Positions 26,396 through 37,031 are shown, counted from the stretch's first letter. The stretch is 64,000 bases of DNA from Pandoraea anapnoica (GCF_902459765.1 NZ_CABPSP010000001.1:496001-560000), one strand, 5' to 3'. Translations and numbers: made by a program. Notes: generated from the letters alone by a model not told the origin.

Positions 26396-26863
26396 ATGCA
26401 TGACATTGAGATTGATCGGATTGACGTACGCTTGTTGGGGATATTGCAGAGCCACGGACGGATTTCGAATCTCGAACTGGCCGAAGCGATCAAGCTTTCG
26501 CCCGCGCAGACGCTGCGGCGTCACCGTCGTCTCGAAGAAATGGGCGTGATCAAGGGCTACGACACGCGGCTCGACGCGCAACGGCTCGGCTTCAGCGTGG
26601 TCGCGTTCGTCCATGTGACGATGGAGCGCGGCCATATCCGCGACCTGTCGAACTTCAAGGGACTGGTCGCGGAACTCGCGCAGATTCAGGAATGCTTTTC
26701 CGTGACGGGCGACATCGACTACGTGCTTAAGGTCGTGGCGCGCGATCTGAAGGCGCTGTCCGAGTTTCTGCTCGATACGCTGATGCGCATTCCGGGTGTG
26801 AGTGCCGTGAAGTCGAGTGTTTGTCTCGACGAGATCAAATGCACGTCGGCCGTGCCGCTTTGA
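26396..26863 (+). CDS. Lrp/AsnC-family regulator of hpd
   Basis: 155 residues. N-terminal AsnC helix-turn-helix: IDRIDVRLLGILQSHGRISNLELAEAIKLSPAQTLRRHRRLEEMGVIKGY. The C-terminal RAM domain has FSVVAFVHVTME and CFSVTGDIDYVLKVVARDLKALSEFL. It likely binds an aromatic amino acid and activates the divergent hpd gene, as HpdR/Lrp-type regulators do in other proteobacteria. GAGATGGGA precedes the ATG. Confidence 0.9.
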   Translation: MHDIEIDRIDVRLLGILQSHGRISNLELAEAIKLSPAQTLRRHRRLEEMGVIKGYDTRLDAQRLGFSVVAFVHVTMERGHIRDLSNFKGLVAELAQIQECFSVTGDIDYVLKVVARDLKALSEFLLDTLMRIPGVSAVKSSVCLDEIKCTSAVPL

Positions 26864-26956
26864 TGGTGTGACGATGCCCATCCCACATCGTGGGAAACTC
26901 GCGAGGCGACACATCATGGTTGACAGCGTCCGAAAATCTGTGATTTCATGTGCCAC

Positions 26957-27043
26957 ATGATCACCGCGCAATTCTCCCTCTCGCTACGACTACTAGCCCG
27001 CTCCACCGGGCTTGGTCCGTTGCTGCGCGCGTGCATCGTCTGA
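26957..27043 (+). CDS. leuL: Leucine-rich leader peptide of leuA
   Basis: A 28-codon frame upstream of leuA encodes seven leucines: QFSLSLRLL, then GLGPLLR. The codon run CTC TCG CTA CGA CTA CTA uses CTA, a leucine codon that looks very rare in neighbouring GC-rich genes, three times in five codons. This is the classic composition of an amino-acid attenuation leader. An in-frame ATG at 26948 would add three residues. No strong Shine-Dalgarno is visible for either start. The stop lies 133 bp before leuA. Confidence 0.75.
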   Translation: MITAQFSLSLRLLARSTGLGPLLRACIV

Positions 27044-27147
27044 ATTCCTCACTGAAGCACCGCTGATTTTCCCCAGTTACGCCGACCTGAGCCCCGGTTC
27101 ATCCAACCGGAGGTCGTAGCTTATCTGCGTCTGTGCGTCGTCCGGTT
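26995..27147 (+). promoter_or_regulatory. Candidate leuA attenuator with alternative hairpins
   Basis: AGCCCG (26995-27000) pairs with CGGGCT (27007-27012) inside the leader coding region, as a pause hairpin would. Further down, AACCGG (27105-27110) can pair either with CCGGTT (27094-27099, 5-nt loop) or, as AACCGGA/TCCGGTT, with 27141-27147, which is followed by GACACTTTTG. The two are mutually exclusive. A perfect -35 TTGACA is at 26920-26925 but no good -10 is seen. The rest of the gap 26864-27176 holds no other gene. Confidence 0.5.
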
Positions 27148-27161
27148 GACACTTTTGCTGA

Positions 27162-28889
<1,728 letters not shown>

Positions 28890-28945
28890 GCGACGCGAGC
28901 GCTAAGGAATGACAGGAAGGACTGAAGGAGACATTGGGCAGAAGC

Positions 28946-28977
28946 GTCCCGCCCCGCACTGATCGTGCGGGCGGGAC
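28946..28977. terminator. Hairpin between convergent leuA and pcaF
   Basis: GTCCCGCCCCGCAC (28946-28959) and GTGCGGGCGGGAC (28965-28977) form a 13-bp stem with one bulged C and a 5-nt loop. There is no T tract but the very stable stem between convergent genes suggests a bidirectional terminator. Confidence 0.6.
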
Positions 28978-29052
28978 ATCGGGAGCGGCGTGGCGGAACT
29001 TACCGGTGACCGCACGCACTCCCGGCCCGAAAACATCGGCGGTGAAGTTGTA

Positions 29053-30255
29053 TTACACCGCTTCGATGGCGATAGCGATGCCTTGGCCGACCCCAATGCA
29101 CATCGTACACAGCGCAAAGCGACCACCCGTACGCCCCAGCTGATACATCGCCGTCGTGACCAGACGCGCGCCGCTCATGCCGAGCGGATGGCCCAATGCA
29201 ATGGCGCCACCGTTCGGATTGACGCGCAGATCGTCGTCGGCTACGCCGAGTTGTCGCAACACGGCCAGGCCCTGGCTCGCAAACGCTTCGTTGAGTTCGA
29301 TGACGTCGAACTGATCGAGCGACATTCCGAGCCGCGCGAGCAGTTTTTGCGTTGCGGGAGCCGGACCGATGCCCATGATGCGCGGTGCCACCCCTGCCGT
29401 CGCCATGCCCAACACACGGGCACGCGGCGTCAGGCCATAGCGCGCCGCACTCGCCTCGTCTGCCAGCAGCAGAGCGCAGGCGCCGTCGTTGACGCCAGAA
29501 GCGTTACCGGCGGTCACGGTGCCATCAGGGCGTACCACGCCCTTGAGTCTGGCGAGCGCTTCCATGCTCGTCGCACGCGGGTGTTCGTCGCGATCCACAA
29601 TGATCGCTTCGCCTTTCTTCTGGGTGATGGACACCGGCGTGATTTCCTCGGCCAGCGTGCCGTTTGCCTGAGCACGCGCCGCCTTCTCCTGCGAGCGCAC
29701 GGCAAAGCGATCCTGATCTTCGCGGCTGATGCCGAAATCGGTCGCCACGTTCTCGCCCGTCTCGGGCATCGAATCCACGCCGTACTGCGCCTTCATCAGC
29801 GGATTGACGAAACGCCAGCCGATGGTCGTGTCGTACATCTCCGCCTGACGCGAAAACGCGCTGGCTGCCTTGCCCATCACGAACGGTGCGCGGCTCATGC
29901 TTTCCACGCCACCTGCAATCATCAGGCCTGCTTCGCCCGCTTTGATGGCGCGAGCGGCGGTGCCGATGGCGTCCATGCCCGAGCCGCACAGACGGTTGAT
30001 CGTCGCACCCGGCACGTCCTGCGGCAGACCGGCGAGCAGCGACGACATGCGCGCCACATTGCGGTTGTCTTCGCCCGCCTGATTGGCGCAGCCATAGATC
30101 ACGTCGACGACTTGCGTCCAGTCGACGTTTGCGTTGCGCGCCATGAGCGCCTTGAGGGGGATCGCACCGAGATCGTCGGCGCGCACCGACGACAGCGCGC
30201 CGCCGTAGCGGCCGATAGGGGTGCGAATTGCGTCGCAGATGAAGACTTCACTCAT
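29053..30255 (-). CDS. pcaF: 3-oxoadipyl-CoA thiolase
   Basis: 400 residues, a degradative thiolase. Active Cys is in [11 protein letters not shown], with the His of [19 protein letters not shown] and the second Cys of [41 protein letters not shown] is typical of PcaF. It splits 3-oxoadipyl-CoA to succinyl-CoA and acetyl-CoA, the last step of the beta-ketoadipate pathway. It follows the two CoA-transferase genes by 8 bp, forming pcaIJF. Confidence 0.95.
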   Translation of the reverse strand: MSEVFICDAIRTPIGRYGGALSSVRADDLGAIPLKALMARNANVDWTQVVDVIYGCANQAGEDNRNVARMSSLLAGLPQDVPGATINRLCGSGMDAIGTAARAIKAGEAGLMIAGGVESMSRAPFVMGKAASAFSRQAEMYDTTIGWRFVNPLMKAQYGVDSMPETGENVATDFGISREDQDRFAVRSQEKAARAQANGTLAEEITPVSITQKKGEAIIVDRDEHPRATSMEALARLKGVVRPDGTVTAGNASGVNDGACALLLADEASAARYGLTPRARVLGMATAGVAPRIMGIGPAPATQKLLARLGMSLDQFDVIELNEAFASQGLAVLRQLGVADDDLRVNPNGGAIALGHPLGMSGARLVTTAMYQLGRTGGRFALCTMCIGVGQGIAIAIEAV

Positions 30256-30263
30256 TTTTTACC

Positions 30264-30914
30264 TCAGGCAATGGAGGGGGACGGCAGCAGCGTCACACCG
30301 GTCAGGCGTTGTAGTTCGTCGAACGCGAGGCCCTCGACCATATCGACGACGCGCAGCCCGTCGGGGGTCACGTCGATGACCGCGAGGTCGGTGTAGATGC
30401 GCGTGACGCAGCCCACGCCGGTGAGCGGGTACGTGCACTGATCGACGATCTTGCTCTCACCCTGCTTGGTCTGATGTTCCATCATCACGAACACCTGCTT
30501 CGCGCCGCTCGCGAGGTCCATCGCACCGCCGACGGCCGGAATCGCATCGGGTGCGCCCGTGTGCCAGTTGGCGAGGTCGCCGGTCTTCGAGACCTGGAAC
30601 GCGCCCAGCACGCAGAAGTCGAGGTGGCCGCCGCGCATCATCGCGAACGAGTCGGCGTGATGGAAGTACGCCCCCCCCGGCTTGAGCGTGACGGGTTGCT
30701 TACCGGCGTTGATGAGGTCTTCGTCCTCTTCGCCCTTGGCAGGGGCCGGGCCCATGCCGATCACGCCGTTCTCGCTCTGGAGAATGATTTCCTTCTCGGC
30801 GGGCAGATGATTGGCCACTGCCGTGGGCAGGCCGATGCCGAGGTTCACATAAGCGCCGTCGGGAATATCCTGGGCGACGCGGGCGGCCATCTGGTCGCGG
30901 GTCAGTCGGTTCAT
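30264..30914 (-). CDS. pcaJ: 3-oxoadipate CoA-transferase subunit B
   Basis: 216 residues, the beta subunit of a family I CoA-transferase. The catalytic Glu is in ILQSENGVIGMGP, with the preceding GIGLPTAVANHLP. C-terminal PLTGVGCVTRIYTDLAVIDV matches. It works as a heteromer with the A subunit to move CoA from succinyl-CoA to 3-oxoadipate. Close homologues use acetoacetate (ScoB/AtoA), but the thiolase pcaF and divergent pcaR make oxoadipate most likely. Confidence 0.9.
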   Translation of the reverse strand: MNRLTRDQMAARVAQDIPDGAYVNLGIGLPTAVANHLPAEKEIILQSENGVIGMGPAPAKGEEDEDLINAGKQPVTLKPGGAYFHHADSFAMMRGGHLDFCVLGAFQVSKTGDLANWHTGAPDAIPAVGGAMDLASGAKQVFVMMEHQTKQGESKIVDQCTYPLTGVGCVTRIYTDLAVIDVTPDGLRVVDMVEGLAFDELQRLTGVTLLPSPSIA

Positions 30915-30938
30915 GTCTTGCTCCGGTTCAGATGGGGA

Positions 30939-31613
30939 TCAGGCGGCGGTGGGCGGCACGGCGACCACACGCTGCACGAAGATGCCGGGCGTGACCACGG
31001 CTTCCGGATCGAGTTCGCCGAGTTCGACGACTTCGCTCACCTGAACGATGGCGCACTTTGCCGCGGTGGCCATGATCGGGCCGAAGTTGCGGGCGGTCTT
31101 GCGATACACGAGGTTGCCCCAGCGGTCGCCCTTGAGCGCCTTGATGAGCGCGAAATCGGCGTGGATGGGCGATTCCAGCACGTACGACTTGCCGTCGATC
31201 ACGCGCGTTTCCTTACCTTCGGCGAGCAACGTGCCGTAGCCGGTCGGTGTGAAAAATCCGCCGATGCCCGCGCCTGCGGCACGAATGCGCTCGGCGAGGT
31301 TGCCCTGCGGCACCAGTTCCAGTTCGATCTTGCCAGCACGATACAGACCGTCGAACACCTGCGAGTCGGTCTGACGCGGGAACGAGCAAATGATTTTGCG
31401 TACGCGTCCGGCCTTGAGCAGGGCGGCGAGGCCCGTTTCGCCGTTACCGGCATTGTTGTTGACGATGGTCAGATCGCGAGCGCCTTGTTCGATCAGGGCG
31501 TCGATGAGCGCCGAAGGCATCCCGGCGTTGCCGAAGCCGCCAATCATGATAGTCGCGCCGTCGTGGACGTCTGCGACCGCGCTGGCGAGCGAGTCGTAAA
31601 TCTTGTTGATCAC
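30939..31613 (-). CDS. pcaI: 3-oxoadipate CoA-transferase subunit A
   Basis: 224 residues. The glycine loop GATIMIGGFGNAGMPSALIDAL and NNNAGNGETGLAALL are the alpha-subunit CoA-transferase signatures, with GYGTLLAEGKE further on. The start is GTG at 31613, which reads VINKIYDSLA and has a strong AGGAGG (31623-31618 on the minus strand); the frame is open further upstream but that stretch runs toward the operator. First gene of pcaIJF. Confidence 0.9.
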   Translation of the reverse strand: MINKIYDSLASAVADVHDGATIMIGGFGNAGMPSALIDALIEQGARDLTIVNNNAGNGETGLAALLKAGRVRKIICSFPRQTDSQVFDGLYRAGKIELELVPQGNLAERIRAAGAGIGGFFTPTGYGTLLAEGKETRVIDGKSYVLESPIHADFALIKALKGDRWGNLVYRKTARNFGPIMATAAKCAIVQVSEVVELGELDPEAVVTPGIFVQRVVAVPPTAA

Positions 31614-31744
31614 ACGTGCCTCCTGGGCATTTCCGTCAATTCGCAAATCCACATTCCAACCGGATGAACACGCGTGGCAATCGCGTTTCCGGTGGCTGTC
31701 TCCAAGCGATGACGTCTTGTGCGGCGGCATCGTTTGGTTCACAA

Positions 31745-31780
31745 TGTTCTTATAGCGAACAAATATTCGCTATAAGAACA
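31745..31780. promoter_or_regulatory. Perfect 15-bp inverted repeat, PcaR operator candidate
   Basis: TGTTCTTATAGCGAA (31745-31759), spacer CAAATA, TTCGCTATAAGAACA (31766-31780). It lies in the 351-bp pcaI-pcaR divergent region, 132 bp from pcaI and 185 bp from pcaR. IclR-type Pca regulators of Acinetobacter and Pseudomonas bind comparable long dyads between regulator and structural genes. The remainder of the gap 31614-31964 shows no gene. Confidence 0.8.
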
Positions 31781-31964
31781 GCGTAAGCCTTCCGTTGTCG
31801 GGCGTCAAGCGAGGGACTGCCCGGAGTCTTTGCGATGCGCACGGCGTGAGAAGGCCCAGAGACGGATGTGAGCGGGACGAACTCGCGCGGTAGAACCGGC
31901 GGCGCAAATCCATTACGCTTGCCGTTCACGCAAAGCTCAACTTTCACCGACTTTCACCGATTAC

Positions 31965-32765
31965 ATGACCCCAGCGACGAACGACACCCCCGAAGCGACC
32001 GACAAGAAGCCGGGCGACTCCTATGTGCAGTCGTTTGCGCGCGGGCTGGCCGTGGTCAAGGCGTTCAACGCAACGCGTCCGGCGCAGACGCTCTCCGAAG
32101 TGGCGCAAGCGTCCGGTCTCACTCGCGCCGGGGCGCGCCGCATTCTGCTCACGCTCGAAGCACTGGGTTATGTGCGCAGCGAAGGGCGTTTATTTCGTCT
32201 GACGCCGCGCATTCTCGACCTCGGCTTTTCCTATCTGACGTCGATGCCGCTATGGAATCTGGCCGAGCCGTTCATGGAGGCGCTGGTCCAGGAGGTGCAG
32301 GAAAGTAGCTCGGCGTCGGTGCTCGACGGCGACGACATCGTCTACGTGCTGCGGGTGCCCGTGCGCAAAGTCATGTCGATCAACCTTTCCATCGGCAGCC
32401 GCCTGCCAGCGTGGTGCACGTCCATGGGCCGCGTGATGCTCTCCGCATTGCCGGACGACGAACTCGACGCCATCCTGCGCCGCGCCGATCTGCGTCAGCA
32501 CACCGGCCGCACTGTCACCGACATCGACACGCTGCGCGCGCGAATTCTCGACGTGCGCGCGAAGGGCTGGGCGCTTGTCGATCAGGAACTGGAAGAGGGG
32601 CTGATTTCGATTGCTGCGCCGATTCGCAATCGCGGTGGGCAAGTGATCGCCGCCATGAACGTCAGCGGTCAGGCGAACCGGACGTCGGCCGCCGAGATGG
32701 AAACGAAGTTCCTCGCGCCGCTGCAACAGGCCGCGCAGAAGATCTCGCAGATGGTGGTGGTGTAA
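31965..32765 (+). CDS. pcaR: IclR-family pca pathway regulator
   Basis: 266 residues. The N-terminal winged helix reads SFARGLAVVKAFNATRPAQTLSEVAQASGLTRAGARRILLTLEALGYVRSEGRLFRLTPRILDLG; the effector domain has MSINLSIGSRLPAWCTSMGRVMLSAL and LVDQELEEGLISIAAPI. This is the PcaR/PcaU/PobR subgroup. It is divergent from pcaIJF with a perfect palindrome between, so it very probably responds to beta-ketoadipate and controls that operon. Confidence 0.92.
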   Translation: MTPATNDTPEATDKKPGDSYVQSFARGLAVVKAFNATRPAQTLSEVAQASGLTRAGARRILLTLEALGYVRSEGRLFRLTPRILDLGFSYLTSMPLWNLAEPFMEALVQEVQESSSASVLDGDDIVYVLRVPVRKVMSINLSIGSRLPAWCTSMGRVMLSALPDDELDAILRRADLRQHTGRTVTDIDTLRARILDVRAKGWALVDQELEEGLISIAAPIRNRGGQVIAAMNVSGQANRTSAAEMETKFLAPLQQAAQKISQMVVV

Positions 32766-32791
32766 CGATTACGCACGGCGAACGTCGTCGC

Positions 32792-32833
32792 AAGCAAAAA
32801 GGGGCACCCGATCACGGATGCCCCTTTTTGCTT
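32792..32833. terminator. Bidirectional terminator between pcaR and DUF2783 gene
   Basis: AAGCAAAAAGGGGCA (32792-32806) pairs perfectly with TGCCCCTTTTTGCTT (32819-32833) across a 12-nt loop, giving T-rich 3' arms on both strands. Confidence 0.92.
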
Positions 32834-32856
32834 TGACGAAGCTGAACGGCTAACGA

Positions 32857-33066
32857 TCAGTGCGCCGCGTTGCCGAGCGCCCCGGCGCGCGCAAGACGAA
32901 TCGCCGAGAGCAGCGTGTCGTGATCGCCGACCTGATTGGCGAGCAACAGAATCAATTGCGCGTTCGCCGCCTGACTCTGCGCTTCGTCGAGATCGCGATG
33001 CATGTCGATGAGCGCCTCGTAGAAGTCGTCGGGACGTGTGAGTCGCGGTTGAGTATCGAGTGCCAT
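32857..33066 (-). CDS. DUF2783 small protein
   Basis: 69 residues: LTRPDDFYEALIDMHRDLDEAQSQAANAQLILLLANQVGDHDTLLSAIRLAR. It is helical, soluble and matches the small DUF2783 family, which typically occurs directly beside FAD-dependent aromatic monooxygenases. Its gene starts 50 bp after the monooxygenase stop on the same strand, and GGAGAC precedes the ATG. Function unknown; a stabilising or regulatory partner of the oxygenase is a guess from linkage. Confidence 0.8.
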   Translation of the reverse strand: MALDTQPRLTRPDDFYEALIDMHRDLDEAQSQAANAQLILLLANQVGDHDTLLSAIRLARAGALGNAAH

Positions 33067-33116
33067 GAAATGTCTCCTTCCTGCTTTACTTGTGTCGTCG
33101 GATTGCTGTCAAGCAC

Positions 33117-34850
33117 TCACGCTGCGCATTGCAGCGGCGCGACTTCCGGTGCAGTGCGTCCCAGCGCGCGTTCGCGTGCGGCAGCGATGGCCTTCGCGTC
33201 GACCGACCGCCAGCGGGCGCACACGTGCTGATCGGGACGAATCAGATACACGGTGCCGGGCGCGGCGTCGTAACGCTGCGCGGCAAGTCCCTGTGTGTCG
33301 TGCCAGACGCTGTGCGTGTCGTGGGTATCGCATGCCGCTTCGACATCCGGCGTGACGAACACCGGAATCACCGGCACGCTGTCGCCTGACAAGGCTTCGA
33401 GCGAGGCGAGCGATGACGCATCGAGCGACGACGGCGCACCGAACACGAGCGCGACGAAGCGTCCGCCCAGACGCGGCAGCAGCCAACCCTCTTGACCGTG
33501 ACGCGCGAGCGGCGCATCGACACAGGCGGCACCCGGCGTCATGCGACCGGCGAACGTGTCGGTTTCCGCAGTGTTCAGCGTCGACTCGTGCAACACCGCG
33601 GGCACGGACAGACGTCCGCTATTGACCAGTTGACGCGCAAACGCATGATCGCGGGCGAGCGTCAGCACAGCGTCGCGGAACACGCGCGACACGGGGCTCT
33701 TCGGCGTAATGAAATCGGTGGAACGGGTGGAGTTGCGGATGTTCTCGTCGGCGGCGTACTCACGCTCGCGAGCGTACGTGTCGAGCAGCGTGTCGGGGGC
33801 CTGACCGGCCAGCACCAGCGCGAGCTTCCACGCGAGGTTCTCGGCGTCCTGCACACCGCTGTTTGCCCCGCGTGCACCGAACGGCGAAACGCCATGCGCG
33901 GAGTCACCGGCGAACAGCACGTGACCGTGTCGGAAGTCGTCCATGCGCAGACATGAGAACGTATAGACACTGACCCATTCCAGCGTGAACTTCGCGTCGG
34001 GGCCGAGCAACGCCTGCACGCGCGGGATGACGCGCTCGGGGGCTTTCTCGGCGACCGGGTCGGCGTCCCATCCCAATTGGAAATCGATGCGCCAGACGTC
34101 GTCCGGCTGACGATGCAGCAACACCGACTGATTGGGGTGGAACGGCGGATCGAACCAGAACCAGCGCTCGGCGGGGAAGTCCGCCGTCATCTTCACGTCG
34201 GCAATCAGGAAGCGGTCCTTGAACGTGCGTCCATGGCTGTCGACGCCGATCAGCTTGCGCACCGGGCTGCGTGAGCCGTCGGCCGCAACGACGTAGCGCG
34301 CGCTCGTCTGATACTCGCCATCCGGCGTCTCGACCGTGAGCGTGACGCTCGCATCGGCCGAGCCGGGCGTGCCCTGCTGCGTGAGACCGACGACTTTGTT
34401 CTTCCAGCGGATCTCGATGTTCGGTAGCTCGCGTGCGCGATCGAACAGATAGCCTTCGACGTAATACTGCTGGAGGTTGATGAACGCCGGGCGATGATGA
34501 CCTGCTTCGGGCAGCAGATCGAAGTTATAGACCTCCTGATCTCGCAGGAACACGCGGCCTACATTCCAGCGCACGCCTTTTTCCACCATGCGCTCGCCGC
34601 AACCCAGACGGTCGAAGATATCGAGCGTGCGCTTGGCGAAGCAGATGGCGCGCGAACCGGTCGAGAGCGTGCAATCGTCGTCGAGCACGATCACGGACAC
34701 GCCCTGCTGCGCGAGGTCGATGGCGGTGGCGAGGCCGATCGGACCTGCGCCGACCACGATGACGGGATGCGTGACGGGGGCGGCGTGCGTGGCCTGTTCT
34801 GCGCACGACCGGTATTCAAACGTCAGGCGCTGGTAATCGATGCTGCTCAT
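33117..34850 (-). CDS. FAD-dependent aromatic monooxygenase (MhpA/PheA-TfdB-like)
   Basis: 577 residues. FAD fingerprint VIVVGAGPIGLATAIDLA (about 31-48), the YVVAADGSRSPVRKLIG DG motif and the second FAD motif HVLFAGDSAHGVSPFGARGANSGVQDAENLAWKLA. A C-terminal thioredoxin-like domain ends the protein, as in 3-(3-hydroxyphenyl)propionate and phenol hydroxylases. Start at 34850 (MSSIDYQRL). It likely ortho-hydroxylates a phenolic substrate with NAD(P)H. No ring-cleavage dioxygenase is adjacent, so the substrate is open. In one strand-unit with a DUF2783 protein and an MBL-fold protein. Confidence 0.88.
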   Translation of the reverse strand: MSSIDYQRLTFEYRSCAEQATHAAPVTHPVIVVGAGPIGLATAIDLAQQGVSVIVLDDDCTLSTGSRAICFAKRTLDIFDRLGCGERMVEKGVRWNVGRVFLRDQEVYNFDLLPEAGHHRPAFINLQQYYVEGYLFDRARELPNIEIRWKNKVVGLTQQGTPGSADASVTLTVETPDGEYQTSARYVVAADGSRSPVRKLIGVDSHGRTFKDRFLIADVKMTADFPAERWFWFDPPFHPNQSVLLHRQPDDVWRIDFQLGWDADPVAEKAPERVIPRVQALLGPDAKFTLEWVSVYTFSCLRMDDFRHGHVLFAGDSAHGVSPFGARGANSGVQDAENLAWKLALVLAGQAPDTLLDTYAREREYAADENIRNSTRSTDFITPKSPVSRVFRDAVLTLARDHAFARQLVNSGRLSVPAVLHESTLNTAETDTFAGRMTPGAACVDAPLARHGQEGWLLPRLGGRFVALVFGAPSSLDASSLASLEALSGDSVPVIPVFVTPDVEAACDTHDTHSVWHDTQGLAAQRYDAAPGTVYLIRPDQHVCARWRSVDAKAIAAARERALGRTAPEVAPLQCAA

Positions 34851-34987
34851 GCAAAGTCTCCATCGTCGGCACCGCACCGGCACGCGAGCACCGGAGGGTG
34901 ACGTTTTTCTACTTTTGCTTTGACTGCTGATTGCTATCTATTGCGGACGCAGCGTCCTTGGCTGCGCCCGGAACCAACACTGCGAAC

Positions 34988-35947
34988 TCAGTTCTGCAGC
35001 GCGGCCCACATTTCCTTGTCGCGCTGCGCCGTCCAGATACGCGGATGCGTGATGCCGGACGCTTCGTCGAACGCGCGCGTCACGTCGAACGGCAGGCAGT
35101 GTTCGTAGATGAAGACGTGGCCGAACTTCGGATCCATCTGGCTACGCGTAAGCGCCATCGCGCCCTTCAGGTCGAGCTTCTGTTCGACGGCTTGCTTGCC
35201 CGCTTCGAACAGCGTCGTCACGAAATCCTTGGTGTAGGCGAGGCCCTTGGCCACTTCATCGGGCGTGGTCAGCGCGGGGCCGCGACCCGGCACGAGCTTC
35301 TCTGCGCCCAGCGCGGCGAGGGCGTCGAGCGTGGCCGGCCATTCGGCGAGTTGTGCGTCGCCGGTGTAGCAGGCGGCGTCGTACTCGACGAGGTCGCCCG
35401 AGAACAGCACCTTCTGCGACGGCAGCCACACCACCGTGTCGCCCTTCGTGTGACCCGAACCGAGGTGCGCGATCTTCACTTCGAGCTTGCCGAGGAACAG
35501 CGTCATTTCCTTTTCGAAGACGAGCGTCGGCCACGTGAGGCCGGGCACCGTCTCGACACCGGCGAACAGACGCGGGAAGCGCTCGATCTCCGACTTCATG
35601 TCGGCTTCGCCGCGCTCGACGATCATCTCGTACGTGCCGCGGCTGGCGATGACCTGTTGTGCACCTTCGGCGAAGTAGGCCGACGCGCCGAGCACGCGCA
35701 CGGCGTGGTAGTGCGAGAGCACAACGTACTTGATCGGCTTGTCGGTGATGGTGCGGATCTTGGCGATCAGGTCCTGCGCCATGGCGGGCGTGGCCGTCGT
35801 GTCGACGATCATCACGCCGTCGTCGCCGATGATGACGCCCGAGTTCGGGTCGCCCTCGGCAGTGTAGGCCCAGGTGTTTTCAGACAGTTGGGTGAACGTG
35901 ACCTTCTTGGCTTCCAGGTCGGCTTGCGAGGCGAATGCTTTGGCCAT
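34988..35947 (-). CDS. MBL-fold protein with altered metal motif
   Basis: 319 residues with the metallo-beta-lactamase fold order: VIIGDDGVMIVDTTAT (38-53), LSHYHAVRVLGA (77-88), HLGSGHTKGDTVVW (161-174) and VLFSGDLVEYD (180-190). The usual HxHxDH reads His79-Tyr-His81-Ala-Val83-Arg84, so the second-metal Asp and His are missing while His79, His81, His166 and Asp185 remain. The frame is intact, so this is an atypical, perhaps single-metal, hydrolase rather than a pseudogene. It is the first gene of the monooxygenase cluster and divergent from two IclR regulators. Confidence 0.82.
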   Translation of the reverse strand: MAKAFASQADLEAKKVTFTQLSENTWAYTAEGDPNSGVIIGDDGVMIVDTTATPAMAQDLIAKIRTITDKPIKYVVLSHYHAVRVLGASAYFAEGAQQVIASRGTYEMIVERGEADMKSEIERFPRLFAGVETVPGLTWPTLVFEKEMTLFLGKLEVKIAHLGSGHTKGDTVVWLPSQKVLFSGDLVEYDAACYTGDAQLAEWPATLDALAALGAEKLVPGRGPALTTPDEVAKGLAYTKDFVTTLFEAGKQAVEQKLDLKGAMALTRSQMDPKFGHVFIYEHCLPFDVTRAFDEASGITHPRIWTAQRDKEMWAALQN

Positions 35948-36019
35948 GCTTGTCTCTCTCTTATCTCGTCTGCGGGGATGGTGCTGCTAGATGAGGGCAT
36001 CTTACGAAACGCTCAGATT

Positions 36020-36036
36020 ATTTGTCAATGACAAAT
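36020..36036. promoter_or_regulatory. 8-bp inverted repeat, IclR operator candidate
   Basis: ATTTGTCA (36020-36027), one base, TGACAAAT (36029-36036): a perfect 17-bp dyad in the divergent region between the MBL gene and the tandem IclR genes, 72 bp upstream of the MBL start. Its size and position suit an IclR-family dimer site. Confidence 0.65.
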
Positions 36037-36191
36037 CTGATTGTTATTTGCTAATGTTGTAACGTGAGTGATCGAAGCGAGTTTTTGGTGCGGGTTAACC
36101 CTGCGGCATTGGATGGTTGTCCGGGAGTCTCGCGTCCGACCCGTTTAAAATCTAGGCCATTTTCCCGAGGGAGCGCGGCTCCCAGAACTGC

Positions 36192-37031
36192 ATGAATCGA
36201 ATTCCGATGGACGGCACGACCGACGCGACTGACGGCACAGAGGCGGCAGGCCAGTCCGGCCGTGCGTCGCGTGGTGTGCAAAGCGTGGATGTCGCGGCAC
36301 GCGTGCTTCAGGCGCTGGCGCAGGCACGCCGCCCGCTGAGCCCCGGCGATATCGCCACCCTGGCGGGGCTGCCGCCTGCACAGGCGCATCCGTATCTCGT
36401 GAGTCTCACGCGACTGGGTTTGCTCAAGCGCGATCCCATGTCCGGCGATTACGCTCCGGGACCGATGACGCTGCGTCTCGCGCTCCTGCATCTCGAAAAC
36501 GATCCGGCGTATCGCGCCGCCGTGCCGCGTGTGGTGGCGCTGGCGCGCGAGACGGGCTTCTGCGTGGCGATCTGCACCCGGGCGCCGCAAGGGCCGGTCG
36601 TCGTGCATTTCGAACGGGCGGCGTTTCCGTTGCATGTGAATTTGCACGTGGGCTCGGTCATGTCCCTGACGACGACGTCGACCGGCCGCGCGTTCTGCGC
36701 CTTTACACCGCAGACGCAATGGCCGCAGGCGTGGCACGAACAGATGGCGGGCGATACAGAAGAGCGGACGCGCTTCGACACCTTGCTCGGCGAGACGCGT
36801 GAGCATGGCATGTCGCGTAGCGTGAATACGCCCAGCCCGTCGGTGAGCAGTCTGTGTGCACCGGTGTTCGATGCGAGCGGGCGTTTGCGCCTCGCGCTAA
36901 CGGCCATCGGTCCGACGGCGGCGCTCGACGTCGCGTGGGAAGGTGCCGCCGCGAGCGCGTTGCGGGCGACGGCCGCCGCTATCGCAGCGCAGATCGGGAC
37001 GTCGGGGAGTGATGGCGAGGTGGCGGCATGA
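36192..37031 (+). CDS. IclR-family regulator (first of tandem pair)
   Basis: 279 residues. Winged helix QSVDVAARVLQALAQARRPLSPGDIATLAGLPPAQAHPYLVSLTRLGLLKRD (about 29-80), then an IclR effector domain with HVNLHVGSVMSLTTTSTGRAFCAF and SVSSLCAPVFDASGRL. The stop overlaps the start of the next gene by four bases (ATGA), so the two are co-translated. The start at 36192 lacks a clear Shine-Dalgarno; an in-frame ATG at 36207 is an alternative. Probably controls the divergent MBL/monooxygenase genes. Confidence 0.86.
   Translation: MNRIPMDGTTDATDGTEAAGQSGRASRGVQSVDVAARVLQALAQARRPLSPGDIATLAGLPPAQAHPYLVSLTRLGLLKRDPMSGDYAPGPMTLRLALLHLENDPAYRAAVPRVVALARETGFCVAICTRAPQGPVVVHFERAAFPLHVNLHVGSVMSLTTTSTGRAFCAFTPQTQWPQAWHEQMAGDTEERTRFDTLLGETREHGMSRSVNTPSPSVSSLCAPVFDASGRLRLALTAIGPTAALDVAWEGAAASALRATAAAIAAQIGTSGSDGEVAA

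Noticed and set aside
34988-35947. MBL-fold gene as a decayed pseudogene
   Set aside because: The frame is intact, has a normal length and keeps other metal ligands; selective replacement of two residues looks like a subfamily trait.
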